Shown piece by piece: positions 34,121-42,500 of a DNA stretch of 42,929 nt. The notes beneath the pieces are model-generated. The model was not told where the DNA came from. It saw only the letters and a list, made by a program, of their open reading frames with translations, and did not search any database. A program made the translations under genes and the position numbers. Location of the stretch: NCBI RefSeq assembly GCF_028288205.1, contig NZ_JAQBOD010000052.1:1-42929 (forward strand). The letters run 5' to 3'. The stretch comes from Mucilaginibacter sp. (GTDB lineage: Bacteria > Bacteroidota > Bacteroidia > Sphingobacteriales > Sphingobacteriaceae). Each line of letters opens with the position of its first letter. Positions within the stretch are counted from its first letter, which is position 1.

Positions 34121-34224
34121 GGGCGTTGCCTGCGGCCCGGGCCATCCGCTTATACGGCTACAAGCATTAGGCTCGGCCTGCACAAAGGCTGCACACGGCC
34201 GGTATCCGCTACTGTCCCTAACGC
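34121..34224 (+). repeat. GC-rich dispersed repeat, copy B
   Basis: Starts GGGCGTTGCCTGCGGCCCGG and ends TATCCGCTACTGTCCCTAAC. Contains an internal CCTGCACAAAGGCTGCACACGG segment absent from copy A. From general familiarity such elements are numerous in Sphingobacteriaceae genomes and are often mis-annotated as small proteins. Confidence 0.75.
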
Positions 34225-34236
34225 AAGAGGTTGTCC

Positions 34237-34274
34237 GTCCGCCAGATACCCGACACCCTTTACGACAGGCGGAC
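34237..34274. repeat. 38-base palindromic repeat, copy 1
   Basis: Ends GTCCGCC and GGCGGAC are inverted; the core is CAGATACCCGACAC-c-CTTTACGACA. It differs from copy 2 (34684-34721) by a single base. It directly follows GC-rich repeat B. Confidence 0.85.
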
Positions 34275-34312
34275 GGGGTGGGATAGTGAAAGCAATCACA
34301 CCAAATCACACT

Positions 34313-34445
34313 CGTCATTGCGAGGACCGAAGCAAACTCTGCATAGGACATTCAAACAGCAGTTTGCCGTTTTATGCGCCCCTTAAACAACATTTTACAC
34401 GAGGGATTTGCGAGTGCAGAGATTGCTTCGTTCCTCGCAATGACG
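34313..34445. repeat. Long inverted repeat of the 'GTCATTGCGAGG' class
   Basis: Left arm CGTCATTGCGAGGACCGAAG CAAACTCTGCA pairs with right arm TGCAGAGATTGCTTCGTTCC TCGCAATGACG: about 30 bases with two or three mismatches, enclosing some 70 bases. No transposase is inside, so it is a non-autonomous (MITE- or REP-like) element. Confidence 0.75.
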
Positions 34446-34483
34446 CGCGGAGGGATTGCCGCCATCCAAGCGCGCAAAGGCCT

Positions 34484-34537
34484 GTCAGCCCACCGGGCCG
34501 GGAGTATGGCCTTGCGGGTGGAAGCGATTGGGCTGAC
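34484..34537. repeat. Inverted repeat GTCAGCCCA/TGGGCTGAC
   Basis: Perfect 9-base inverted ends enclosing 36 bases. The following bases (TTGATGTTTGGTTACTTTGC) resemble the flank of a repeat often seen in Bacteroidota intergenic DNA; that resemblance is from memory. Confidence 0.55.
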
Positions 34538-34683
34538 TTGATGTTTGGTTACTTTGCATCTAAGGTAAAGTAACAGCCTTAGCGGCAACTGAGCGTCACC
34601 AAGCGATAGGTACGACGCTACTTAGCATTGCGTGAGGTTGCCACGTTACCGCTCGCAAAGACGCGAAGAGAAAAAAAGCTTCC

Positions 34684-34721
34684 GTCCGCCAGATACCCGA
34701 CACGCTTTACGACAGGCGGAC
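34684..34721. repeat. 38-base palindromic repeat, copy 2
   Basis: Same as 34237-34274 except for one base in the core (CACGCTTT instead of CACCCTTT). Same orientation. Confidence 0.85.
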
Positions 34722-35028
34722 ACTCACCAACCAATCTGCTATATCCATCCCTGCCTCTTGATATTCGGGTGCAAGATCATCCCGGTAACGCGCCATGCCG
34801 AAGCGTGTGCCGGGCATTTTGGCGCGGAGCTGGTGCATGCGGGTTTCCTGTTGCCCCGCGGTTTGATTTTAGCGAGTTCGAGATGGCTAAAAAGCAGAAA
34901 CTAACGACGCAATACCCACAGCATGCAGCTTTGCTGGAAAGGTTGTGCAGGGAGTAAAGCTGGGAACGCCATTATTGTTATTCTGCAAAGCAACTGTTAA
35001 ATTTGAGCACCTTAAATAATCAACAGTT

Positions 35029-35379
35029 ATGAAATCGATAGAAATTATATCCATCCCGGTTACAGACCAGGCCCGGGCGAAAGAGTTTTATTTGCAGCTG
35101 GGGTTCGGCATATTGGTTGAGGCGCCATTTGAGGGCGACAAAAAATGGATGCAAATGGGCCTGCCCGACGGTGGTGTATCTATAACGCTGGTAACCTGGT
35201 TTGACAATATGCCCGCGGGCTGTATTGATGGCCTGGTTATAAAAACCGATGATATTGCTAAAGATGCCGCCGACCTAACTGCAAAAGGTATAACAGTTGG
35301 TAAAATTGACGAAACGCCCTGGGGTAAATTTATGGCCGTGACAGATCCGGATGGTAACCGGTTGAGTTTGCATGAGTAG
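35029..35379 (+). CDS. VOC family (glyoxalase-like) protein
   Basis: 116 residues, one vicinal-oxygen-chelate fold of two beta-alpha-beta-beta-beta units: MKSIEIISIPVTDQARAKEF then YLQLGF; WMQMGLPDGGVSITLVTWF; LVIKTDDIAKDAADLTAKGI; and the closing WGKFMAVTDPDGNRLSLHE, which carries the usual metal-ligand Glu of the last strand (Glu116). The expected N-terminal His ligand is replaced (IISIPV), so it may be a divergent or non-glyoxalase member. Cytosolic, function unknown. Stand-alone, convergent with the orphan kinase-domain gene. Confidence 0.92.
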   Translation: MKSIEIISIPVTDQARAKEFYLQLGFGILVEAPFEGDKKWMQMGLPDGGVSITLVTWFDNMPAGCIDGLVIKTDDIAKDAADLTAKGITVGKIDETPWGKFMAVTDPDGNRLSLHE

Positions 35380-35391
35380 ATTTGGCGGTGC

Positions 35392-35865
35392 TTAGCTACT
35401 TTTATTCTTTCCCCTTTGCTCCAGGTTGGCTACAAATGTGGTAAGCTCGCGGGTAAAGGCGTCAAGGTCAAGGGCAGATTGTTTCATGTAATCTACTATC
35501 TTCTTCAGCTCTTCGGGCGAGTTTGCATATTCGTCAATAAGGTTTACCATGCCTAAAATATTGGCTACCGGTTGGCGCACCTTATGGTGGGTCATGAACA
35601 TCATTTCTTCAAGCCCATGCACGTATTGCTTTAAAAACTCTTTACGGTTCTCGTTTTCGTTATAACTATTGTTCAGCGGCTCTTCCGCACACTTTTTCTT
35701 TTCGGCGGTGTTAATAAGGATATTAACCGCCTGCTGCTCAAGTTTTTTTGCGCTTTGAAACACAAATTCCCTTTTTGCAATAAGTATATCGGCTGCCATC
35801 CTGGCCTTACTTACCAGGGCATCTATAAACCCAAACGCGGGTTTATTTTGAATAATGAAGATCAT
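35392..35865 (-). CDS. Orphan histidine-kinase dimerisation (HisKA) protein without ATPase domain
   Basis: 157 residues. The C-terminal 75 residues are a histidine-kinase H-box/DHp hairpin: MMFMTHHKVRQPVANILGMV then NLIDEYANSPEELKKIVDYM, with His94 the expected phosphoacceptor (HKVRQP) and a second antiparallel helix ALDLDAFTRELTTFVANLEQ. No N, G1 or G2 ATP-binding boxes follow; the frame ends at RGKNKSS. The N-terminal 80 residues are a predicted coiled-coil (KARMAADILIAKREFVFQSA, KKLEQQAVNILINTAEKK). It could be a phosphotransfer partner or a scaffold that titrates other kinases, or the remains of a longer kinase. Located 26 bases downstream of the amidase gene, same strand, so they may be co-transcribed. 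Confidence 0.75.
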   Translation of the reverse strand: MIFIIQNKPAFGFIDALVSKARMAADILIAKREFVFQSAKKLEQQAVNILINTAEKKKCAEEPLNNSYNENENRKEFLKQYVHGLEEMMFMTHHKVRQPVANILGMVNLIDEYANSPEELKKIVDYMKQSALDLDAFTRELTTFVANLEQRGKNKSS

Positions 35866-35891
35866 AATTGGGGTTATTATACTATTTTTTT

Positions 35892-36416
35892 CTAAACAGT
35901 AAGTTGGTTAATTAACTGCCCGTTAGCCATTGCGATGAGTTTATTAATATCTACACCACTGCCCGGGCATTTCTTCAACGAATATATTTCGTGATGGCCT
36001 ATAACGTGCTTACGGTCTATGGGAATGCCCCAACGCTTGCTGATGGCCCGTATCAAGTTGCTGCTGGTTTGATACATTTCGTCGGTCCACTCGGTATTAA
36101 AGTCACCCTCATGCTCAATACCTATGGTGTAAAAATCCGGACTTATGTATAACCCGTTTTCTGTTTGCTTGATAAGGCTCCACGTTGGGGCATTAACACG
36201 ACCCGCATGGTAGGCGGTATCTTTTTCATTCACATACTGGTGCACCTGGCCCATTTTACCTACACCATAATGTGCCGATGCCTTTGATATAAGGCTCTGG
36301 AACCAGCTATCAGTACCATATAGTGTGCCTTGCATAATATGTATTACTATAGCTTCGGGTCTATGGCCCTTGCGGCCTGCATAAAAATTTGGGCTGGGTT
36401 TATTAATAATATTCAT
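35892..36416 (-). CDS. N-acetylmuramoyl-L-alanine amidase (Amidase_2, T7-lysozyme-like)
   Basis: 174 residues, single Amidase_2 domain that cleaves the amide between muramic acid and the stem peptide. Zinc ligands by alignment with T7 lysozyme: His26 (IVIHIMQG), His142 (IGHHEIYSLKKC) and Cys150 (KCPGSGVDI). SAHYGVGKMGQVHQYVNEKD, YHAGRVN and TIGIEHEGDF complete the pattern. There is no signal peptide, as in phage endolysins, T6SS-like effectors or cytosolic recycling amidases such as AmpD. No other phage genes are near. An unknown role in recycling or contact killing remains open. Confidence 0.92.
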   Translation of the reverse strand: MNIINKPSPNFYAGRKGHRPEAIVIHIMQGTLYGTDSWFQSLISKASAHYGVGKMGQVHQYVNEKDTAYHAGRVNAPTWSLIKQTENGLYISPDFYTIGIEHEGDFNTEWTDEMYQTSSNLIRAISKRWGIPIDRKHVIGHHEIYSLKKCPGSGVDINKLIAMANGQLINQLTV

Positions 36417-36701
36417 ATGATTGCTTTTTACCGGGATTAAACCGGCAAGCTTTCAGCAGCACCCTAAAGCTGCTGATCGCCCTCTTTTGCCGGTCGTTAT
36501 TAACTAAACTAATTAAACTAACGATACAAATGTGGGCACTAAAAGCAATATCGCTTACAGTAAAATCCCCCTTTTTTATAGGGTGTTTTTACCCTTTTAA
36601 TTAGGGTGTAATTGCTTTTAATAATGTGCGGTTTAATATTGATTTTAGTAGTATTGTAATTCACAACTTAAACCACCTTTTTAATTTAAACCTTTCACAA
36701 C
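36417..36701. other. Divergent intergenic region
   Basis: 285 bases between the amidase (minus) and the anchored hypothetical (plus). It includes ATAGGGTGTTTTTACCC and TTAGGGTG, a pair of GGGTG-type half-sites, but no convincing promoter or hairpin. Confidence 0.4.
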
Positions 36702-37310
36702 ATGAAAAAATTAGTGTTACCCCTTATTACTTTAATAATTGGCCTTGTTGCCGGTTTTTATTATGCCAACTCAAAAACGGCTACAGCCGCGGTTACCGCA
36801 CTAACCGATACAGCCGGATTCAAATCAGAAAACAGCATCAGCTATGATGAAGCAAAAATGCTGGTAGACACCTTTGGTACCCACGGCCTTGACGATGCCA
36901 GCAACAAACCCGGCGGCACGGGCTCAAAAACCCGCAGCATTTTTATGCCTTTATCCAAGCTTGACAGTTTAGTTGCCGCGTTGGATGCCGCCAGGAAAAA
37001 AGACGGAAAGACCGACGGGCTACGTATCTATTTCGGCAGGTACCCTAAATTACAATTGGACAGACAACCGTATCAGCATCCGTACCGAAACACTATCATA
37101 TTGGTTTCTACAAGAGATACCAGTGTGTTGCCAAAAGGCGCTAAAGACCCAATACGCATACACATGGATTATTTTGGGGCGCCAAACCATAAATTACCTA
37201 TGCATATGTTTGCACTCGATCCGCAAAACCGCGGCGAAATGTGCCCTAATAACTGCGATGGCGCCTTATTAGTATGCCCTGACCCAACCGACCCAAGCTG
37301 CGGCTATTAA
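36702..37310 (+). CDS. Membrane-anchored hypothetical protein
   Basis: 202 residues. One N-terminal hydrophobic segment (LVLPLITLIIGLVAGFYYA), uncleaved or a signal anchor, then a soluble periplasmic part. It contains SISYDEAKMLVDTFGTH, SIFMPLSKLDSLVAALDAAR, GLRIYFGRYPK and a cysteine-bearing C-terminus (RGEMCPNNCDGALLVCPDPT, CGY). The SIFMPL...LRIYFG pattern recurs in uncharacterised Bacteroidota proteins. Four cysteines at the end could form disulfides or bind metal. It lies 69 bases upstream of the membrane protein-kinase-regulator genes and may belong to their signalling unit. Function unknown. Confidence 0.75.
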   Translation: MKKLVLPLITLIIGLVAGFYYANSKTATAAVTALTDTAGFKSENSISYDEAKMLVDTFGTHGLDDASNKPGGTGSKTRSIFMPLSKLDSLVAALDAARKKDGKTDGLRIYFGRYPKLQLDRQPYQHPYRNTIILVSTRDTSVLPKGAKDPIRIHMDYFGAPNHKLPMHMFALDPQNRGEMCPNNCDGALLVCPDPTDPSCGY

Positions 37311-37321
37311 ATTAAAGACAG

Positions 37322-37360
37322 CCCTACAATCACCCCCAAAGTAGAAGGGGGATCATAGGG
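37322..37360 (+). promoter_or_regulatory. Hairpin between 36702-37310 and the sensor operon
   Basis: CCCTA...CACCCCC and GGGGG.TCATAGGG pair around aaagtagaa, ending 19 bases before the next ATG. There is no T-run, so it more likely affects translation or mRNA stability than termination. Confidence 0.45.
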
Positions 37361-37379
37361 TGAGGTAAAAAAAGAAAAT

Positions 37380-38021
37380 ATGTCGTTTATAATTTTTATC
37401 GAAGCTGCCTGTTTTATCATTGCCTTTATTTGTTTAATAAAGGATTCAAATTTTGCGTGGCGCAGCATGGTTCTTTTCCTGCTGATAACCTGCGCTACAG
37501 AGATATCGGGCAAGCTGTTAAAAATCGCGCATCAGCATAACCAGTGGTTATATAATATATTCCTGGTTTTCGAGGCCGGCTTTACCAGCCTGATGTTTAG
37601 CAGCATATTAAGCAAATACATTAACGGCAGACCCCTTATTTTAGGGGGGCTTGCTGTTTTATTGCTGTTATATGGTTATGATATTTACGATCATGGCTTC
37701 TTTGTATTTAATGATGTTACGGCAACTGTTATGTCGGTTGTGTTTGTGATATACAGTTTTTACTATTATTTCCTGCTGATAAAGGATGAGCATTATATAG
37801 ATCTTAAACGTTCTGCTTCTTTTTGGTGGGTTGCCGGCACACTGTTCTTTTATTTTGGCAGCACGGCAGTTAATCTGTTCTTCACATCGCTAAAAAATGT
37901 AAAAATTGCAGGGCATAACATTACCTATTTTATATTTACGGCGCTTACTATTATTTTGTATGGCTGCTGGTGCTATTCATTCATTTGCAAAAAATGGCTA
38001 ACAACAACATCACAGAGCTAA
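37380..38021 (+). CDS. Polytopic membrane protein of the sensor operon
   Basis: 213 residues with about six or seven hydrophobic helices, starting FIIFIEAACFIIAFICLIKD and ending FIFTALTIILYGCWCYSFIC. No enzymatic motif; the pattern is that of a small uncharacterised sensor-type membrane domain, for example as found attached to some NarL-type kinases. The next gene, a histidine kinase, starts inside its last nine codons (overlap 37994-38021), so the two are translationally coupled and probably form one sensing unit in which this protein supplies the transmembrane input. That role is inference. Confidence 0.8.
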   Translation: MSFIIFIEAACFIIAFICLIKDSNFAWRSMVLFLLITCATEISGKLLKIAHQHNQWLYNIFLVFEAGFTSLMFSSILSKYINGRPLILGGLAVLLLLYGYDIYDHGFFVFNDVTATVMSVVFVIYSFYYYFLLIKDEHYIDLKRSASFWWVAGTLFFYFGSTAVNLFFTSLKNVKIAGHNITYFIFTALTIILYGCWCYSFICKKWLTTTSQS

Positions 38022-38779
38022 TTTTAATAGCTACGCTGATATTTTTATTGGCGCCCGTTTTTATTATCCTGTATGTGCTGGTTTATAATCGGCGCAAAAT
38101 AAAGCACATCGAAGAAAAAGAGCAGATGAAGCTGGCCTTTGATGCCGAAATTGTAAAAACCCAGCTCGAGGTGCAGGAGCAAACCATGCAAAACATAGGT
38201 GCCGACCTGCACGATAACATTGGCCAGCTGCTTAGCTTGAGCTCGCTCACCCTAAACTCCATACAGCTTGACGACCTTGAAAAAGCGCAGCAAAAAATAG
38301 ACGCCGCTATTGATCTTACCGGTCGATCCATTAAAGAAATGCGCCTGCTTGGCAAACTCCTGCAGGGCGACCAACTGCTGGGCGTGGGCCTGTCTGAAGC
38401 GATATGTCATGAAATTAACTGGATAGAAAAATCTGGCAAGTACCAGGTTAATTACCTGCACGAGGGCGAAGAGCCACCAAATAGCAGTTTGGATAAAGAC
38501 CTCATCATTTTCCGTATATTACAGGAGGTAATGAATAATATTATCAAGCACTCGTTTGCCACGCAGATCAATATAAAATTAGCCTATATCGGGCAACAAA
38601 TGCAATTGCATATTCACGATAATGGCGTAGGTTTTAATGCCGGTAACCCGCAAGCCACAAATATGGGCATGGGCTTGCAAAACATGAATAAAAGAGCTCA
38701 TATAGTTGGCGGCGAAGTAATCATCCGTTCACAAAAAAACGAAGGCACCCATATAAGTGTAATAATTCCCTATCCCTAA
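37994..38779 (+). CDS. Sensor histidine kinase, NarL/LiaS type (HisKA_3)
   Basis: 261 residues from the ATG at 37994; an in-frame ATG at 37970 exists but would add MLFIHLQK deeper in the upstream gene. One N-terminal membrane helix (LILIATLIFLLAPVFIILYV), a short coiled linker (RRKIKHIEEKEQMKLAFDAE), then the HisKA_3 H-box IGADLHDNIGQLLSLSSLTL with phosphoacceptor His73. The ATPase domain has the N-box QEVMNNIIKHS, G1 IHDNGVGF and G2 NMGMGLQNMNKRA. There is almost no periplasmic sensor, so input must come from a partner, most likely the overlapping upstream membrane protein. The response regulator starts four bases after its stop. Confidence 0.93.
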   Translation: MANNNITELILIATLIFLLAPVFIILYVLVYNRRKIKHIEEKEQMKLAFDAEIVKTQLEVQEQTMQNIGADLHDNIGQLLSLSSLTLNSIQLDDLEKAQQKIDAAIDLTGRSIKEMRLLGKLLQGDQLLGVGLSEAICHEINWIEKSGKYQVNYLHEGEEPPNSSLDKDLIIFRILQEVMNNIIKHSFATQINIKLAYIGQQMQLHIHDNGVGFNAGNPQATNMGMGLQNMNKRAHIVGGEVIIRSQKNEGTHISVIIPYP

Positions 38780-38782
38780 ACA

Positions 38783-39424
38783 ATGAAAATCCCTAAAATC
38801 CGCATCGCAATTGTTGATGACCATACCCTGTTCCGTAACGGCGTTGCCGCGCTGATGCGCGAGTTTGATGATCTTCAGGTACTGTTCGAGGCCGATAACG
38901 GCTACCAACTGCAGCAAATGATAACCCGGCACCCCTTGCCGCAGGTAATATTAATGGATATAAATATGCCCGTGCTTGATGGCTATGGCGCAACAACCTG
39001 GCTAAAGCAAAACCACCCAACCGTAAAAGTTTTGGCCCTAAGCATGTTCGAGGATGACAGGGCCGTAATACAGATGATAAAATGCGGCGCATGCGGCTAT
39101 TTGCTAAAAGAGTCGAGCCCGCGCGAGGTGCACGAGGCCATTAAAGTAATTGCAGAGAAAGGGATGTATATAAATGACCTGGTATCAGGCAAAATGGTGC
39201 GCTCGCTTACCAATACCGAAAGCGTGCCAGTTTTCTCGAAAAACGAAGCCGCATTTATGGAACTTTGCTGCACCGAACTAACCTACAAAGAAATAGCCGA
39301 CCAAATGTTTATCAGCCCGCGCACGGTTGATAATTACCGCGAGGCCCTCTTCCAAAAGCTGAACCTTAAATCAAGGATAGGTTTAGTGCTATACGCCATA
39401 CAAAATGATATGGTGAAATTGTGA
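38783..39424 (+). CDS. NarL/FixJ-family response regulator
   Basis: 213 residues. Receiver domain 1-125: acidic pair Asp12-Asp13 (IVDDHTLF), phospho-acceptor Asp59 (VILMDINMPVLDGYG), switch residue in LALSMFEDDR and conserved Lys in GYLLKESSPREV. C-terminal LuxR-type helix-turn-helix at about 150-210: CTELTYKEIADQMFISPRTV, DNYREALFQKLNLKSRIGLV. It is phosphorylated by the kinase encoded four bases upstream and binds DNA as a dimer. The two genes form the end of the operon that starts at 37380; an AGGTGTAG/CTACACCT hairpin follows. Confidence 0.95.
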   Translation: MKIPKIRIAIVDDHTLFRNGVAALMREFDDLQVLFEADNGYQLQQMITRHPLPQVILMDINMPVLDGYGATTWLKQNHPTVKVLALSMFEDDRAVIQMIKCGACGYLLKESSPREVHEAIKVIAEKGMYINDLVSGKMVRSLTNTESVPVFSKNEAAFMELCCTELTYKEIADQMFISPRTVDNYREALFQKLNLKSRIGLVLYAIQNDMVKL

Positions 39425-39437
39425 GGACGCACAAGTG

Positions 39438-39467
39438 TAGGTGTAGTGTAGCCTACACCTGTATACA
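39438..39467 (+). repeat. GTGTA-rich inverted repeat after the response regulator
   Basis: AGGTGTAG-tgtagc-CTACACCT plus neighbouring TGTATACACCC and TATACACTG. It may act as a weak terminator or as a binding site for a dimeric regulator; no T-run follows. The rest of 39425-39597 is AT-rich and leads into the restriction-modification gene. Confidence 0.4.
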
Positions 39468-39597
39468 CCCATATACACTGGCAAAATGGTGTCACCAAAA
39501 GCTTGGTGGAAAATGTGTATAATCAAATGGCTATATAGTAGTAAAAAGGGCATTTTATTAAAGATTATTATTAAATTACTGCACTTTATCAACCAAA

Positions 39598-42500
39598 ATG
39601 ACTATCTCAATTAGTGAGCTTACAGCCAGTCTCAATAAAGCATATCGCTTAATTAGCCCTCGTCGTATAGATCTTGACCAGTTTAAGAAAAATTTAACGC
39701 TGCTTTTAGGTTTGATTGATGAAAAGGAAAGCGAAGAAAATGTAAAAATCCATTTAATGGATTTTTTGAAAAACACTTATTACAATCCTGATTATTTAAT
39801 TGCAACTAAAGGAAAAACCGATTTTGTAATCCACTTAGGTAAAGATTCTTCTGCCCCCTCAGGTATATTATTTGAAGTTAAGCGTCCAGGCAACAAAGCA
39901 GATATGGTTACCCAAACCAATCTGAATACAAAAGCCATGCATGAACTCATTCTTTATTATTTGCGCGAAAGAACAAATGATAAAAATAATTCATTAACCC
40001 ATTTAGTAATTACTAATATATATGAATGGTACATATTTGATGCGACAATATTTGAAGCAATATTTAATAAGAACAAGCAATTACTAAAAGCTTACAGCGA
40101 ATGGGAAAACAAACAAAAAGTAAGTAATTCGACCGATCATTTTTATAAAGAAATTGCTAAACCTTTTTTGGATTTATTTGATAAAGAAATAAGCTTTACA
40201 CATTTCGACCTTAAAAAGTTTTTACCCCTTTTAGATAGTACCAACAATAATGATGATGAATTAATTCCGCTTTATAAATTTTTCACACCTATTCATTTAC
40301 TTAAATTACCATTTCTTAATGACAGTAATTCATTAGATAAAGGTTTTTTTTCAGAGTTATTGCATATAATAGGATTGGAAGAAGTTAAAGATGGTGGACG
40401 TAAAATCATTCGTCGTTTACCCAATGACAAACGAAACCCGGCATCCTTTATTGAAAATACTATAAATATTTTAGAGGTAGAAAATGCCTTGCGAAAAATT
40501 CCGTCACAATTTATTCAGGGTGAAAATTCAGAAGAACAACTGTTTAATGTAAGTCTTGAGTTAAGCATTACATGGATAAACCGAATATTATTCTTAAAGC
40601 TGCTCGAAGCTCAATTAATTAAATATCACAGAGGCGATAGAAAATATCGCTTTTTAAATCAACAAATAGTAAATGATTACGATGAACTCTATAAATTATT
40701 CTTTCAAGTATTAGCTAAACAAGCAAAAGATCGTAGTTTACTTATACAAAGCAAATACGGTCATATTCCTTACTTAAACAGTTCGTTGTTTGAATTTTCT
40801 GATTTAGAGGAATGCACTTTTAAAGTAAATGCTCTTGACGATAATTTAGATATTGATCTATATGCCAATTCAGTTCTTAAAAAGGCAAGTAATTATCAAC
40901 CCGTTGGCACTAAAAATACACTTCATTATTTATTTGACTTTTTAGATGCTTATAACTTTGCTTCGGTAGGTAAAGAAGAAGTACAGGAAGAAAATAAAAC
41001 AATAATAAATGCAGCAGTATTAGGTTTAGTGTTCGAAAAAATAAATGGTTATAAAGATGGCTCAATTTATACACCTGGTGCTGTAACTACTTTTTTATGT
41101 CATGAAACAATTAGAAAAGCTGTAATTAAAAAATTTAATGACAGTTATAACTGGAAATGCGAAAGCATCGCCGATCTTAAAAACTACTTAAAAGACAAAC
41201 GGAATACTAAGGACATACTTAAGTTTAATGATTTAATTAATAATATAAAGATAGCTGATCCTGCGGTTGGTTCTGGTCACTTTTTAGTTTCCAGTCTTAA
41301 TGAGTTGATAAGCATTAAATCCGAATTAGGCATTTTAGCTGATAAAGACGGAAGTTGCCTTTCTGAAATTGAAGTAAGCATTGCCAATGATGAATTAGTA
41401 GTTACTTATACCGACTTGAAATTTTTTGATTATAGTATAAAGTCTTCATCTGCGATGGCTAATGTCGTGTCACCATCAGAGCAACGCATACAAAGTACCT
41501 TATTCGAAGAAAAGCGGAAAATTATTGAACACTGCCTGTTTGGGGTTGATATAAACCCTAACTCAGTAAAAATTTGCCGGTTACGTCTTTGGATAGAATT
41601 ACTTAAACATACTTATTATAAGCCTGGTGATTATTTAGAGTTAGAGACACTTCCCAACATTGACATTAATATTAAGCAGGGTAATTCTTTATTAAGCAAA
41701 TATTCTTTAACCGAAGATTTGTCGGAAGTATTTAAAAAGCAAAAATTTAGCATTTGGGATTATCGCAATGCGGTACAAGCCTATAAAGAAGAATCAGATA
41801 AAGACGCCAAAGAAGAATTTAAAGAATTCATAAAAAAGATAAAAGAACAGTTTCATGAAACAGTTGGCAGGCGCGACCCACGGCGTAAGAAGCTTTCTGA
41901 GCAGCGTGGAAATTTAGGATTGGCCCAAAATAATTTCGATCTTTTTGGGCAAAAACGCACCGAGAAGGAAATGGAGCTCGAAGTGCGTAGAATTAGCTTA
42001 CATATTGAAAAGATAGAACAGGAAATTAAAGAAATTGAAAACAATGCGGTATACAAAAATGCTTTTGAATGGCGTTTTGAGTTCCCGGAAGTATTAGATG
42101 ACAATGGAGATTTTGAAGGATTTGAAGTTGTTATAGGTAATCCGCCTTACATTCAGTTACAAAAAATGGGAGCTGATGCTGACGTTCTACAAAAATGCGG
42201 CTATGAAACATTTACCCGTACCGGCGATATTTATTGTTTATTTTATGAACAAGCTACAAGATTGCTAAAACCCGGCTATTTTTTCGGCTATATAACATCC
42301 AATAAATGGATGCGTGCCAATTATGGCGAAGCTATGAGGCGCTTCTTGCTTGAAAAAACCAATCCTTTGCTATTGGTTGATTTTGGGGGTTATCAAGTAT
42401 TTGAGTCAGCAACAGTAGATACTAATATGCTGATTGCTCAAAAGGCACCATATACAGGAGAAACAGAAACTTGTTTGCTTGATAAGAGTTTAGGTAGTCT

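Larger units (their letters stand above)
33929..35028. other. Gene-free repeat cluster
   Basis: 1.1 kb upstream of aconitase packed with repeats: GC-rich repeat B (34121-34224), two copies of a 38-base palindrome (34237-34274, 34684-34721), a long 'GTCATTGCGAGG' inverted repeat (34313-34445) and a 'GTCAGCCCA' inverted repeat (34484-34537). Several open frames up to about 110 codons exist, but they follow the repeats, use unusual codons and have no recognisable domain. The frame ending at 34957 (tail KKQKLTTQYPQHAALLERLC) might be debris of a gene end. Aconitase's promoter must lie at the left edge. Confidence 0.7.

Noticed and set aside
34047..34957. Several 70-110 codon frames in the repeat cluster
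   Set aside because: They translate palindromic repeats; composition and overlap on both strands argue against proteins.
35892..36416. Prophage endolysin marking a prophage
   Set aside because: No holin, structural, integrase or other phage genes nearby.
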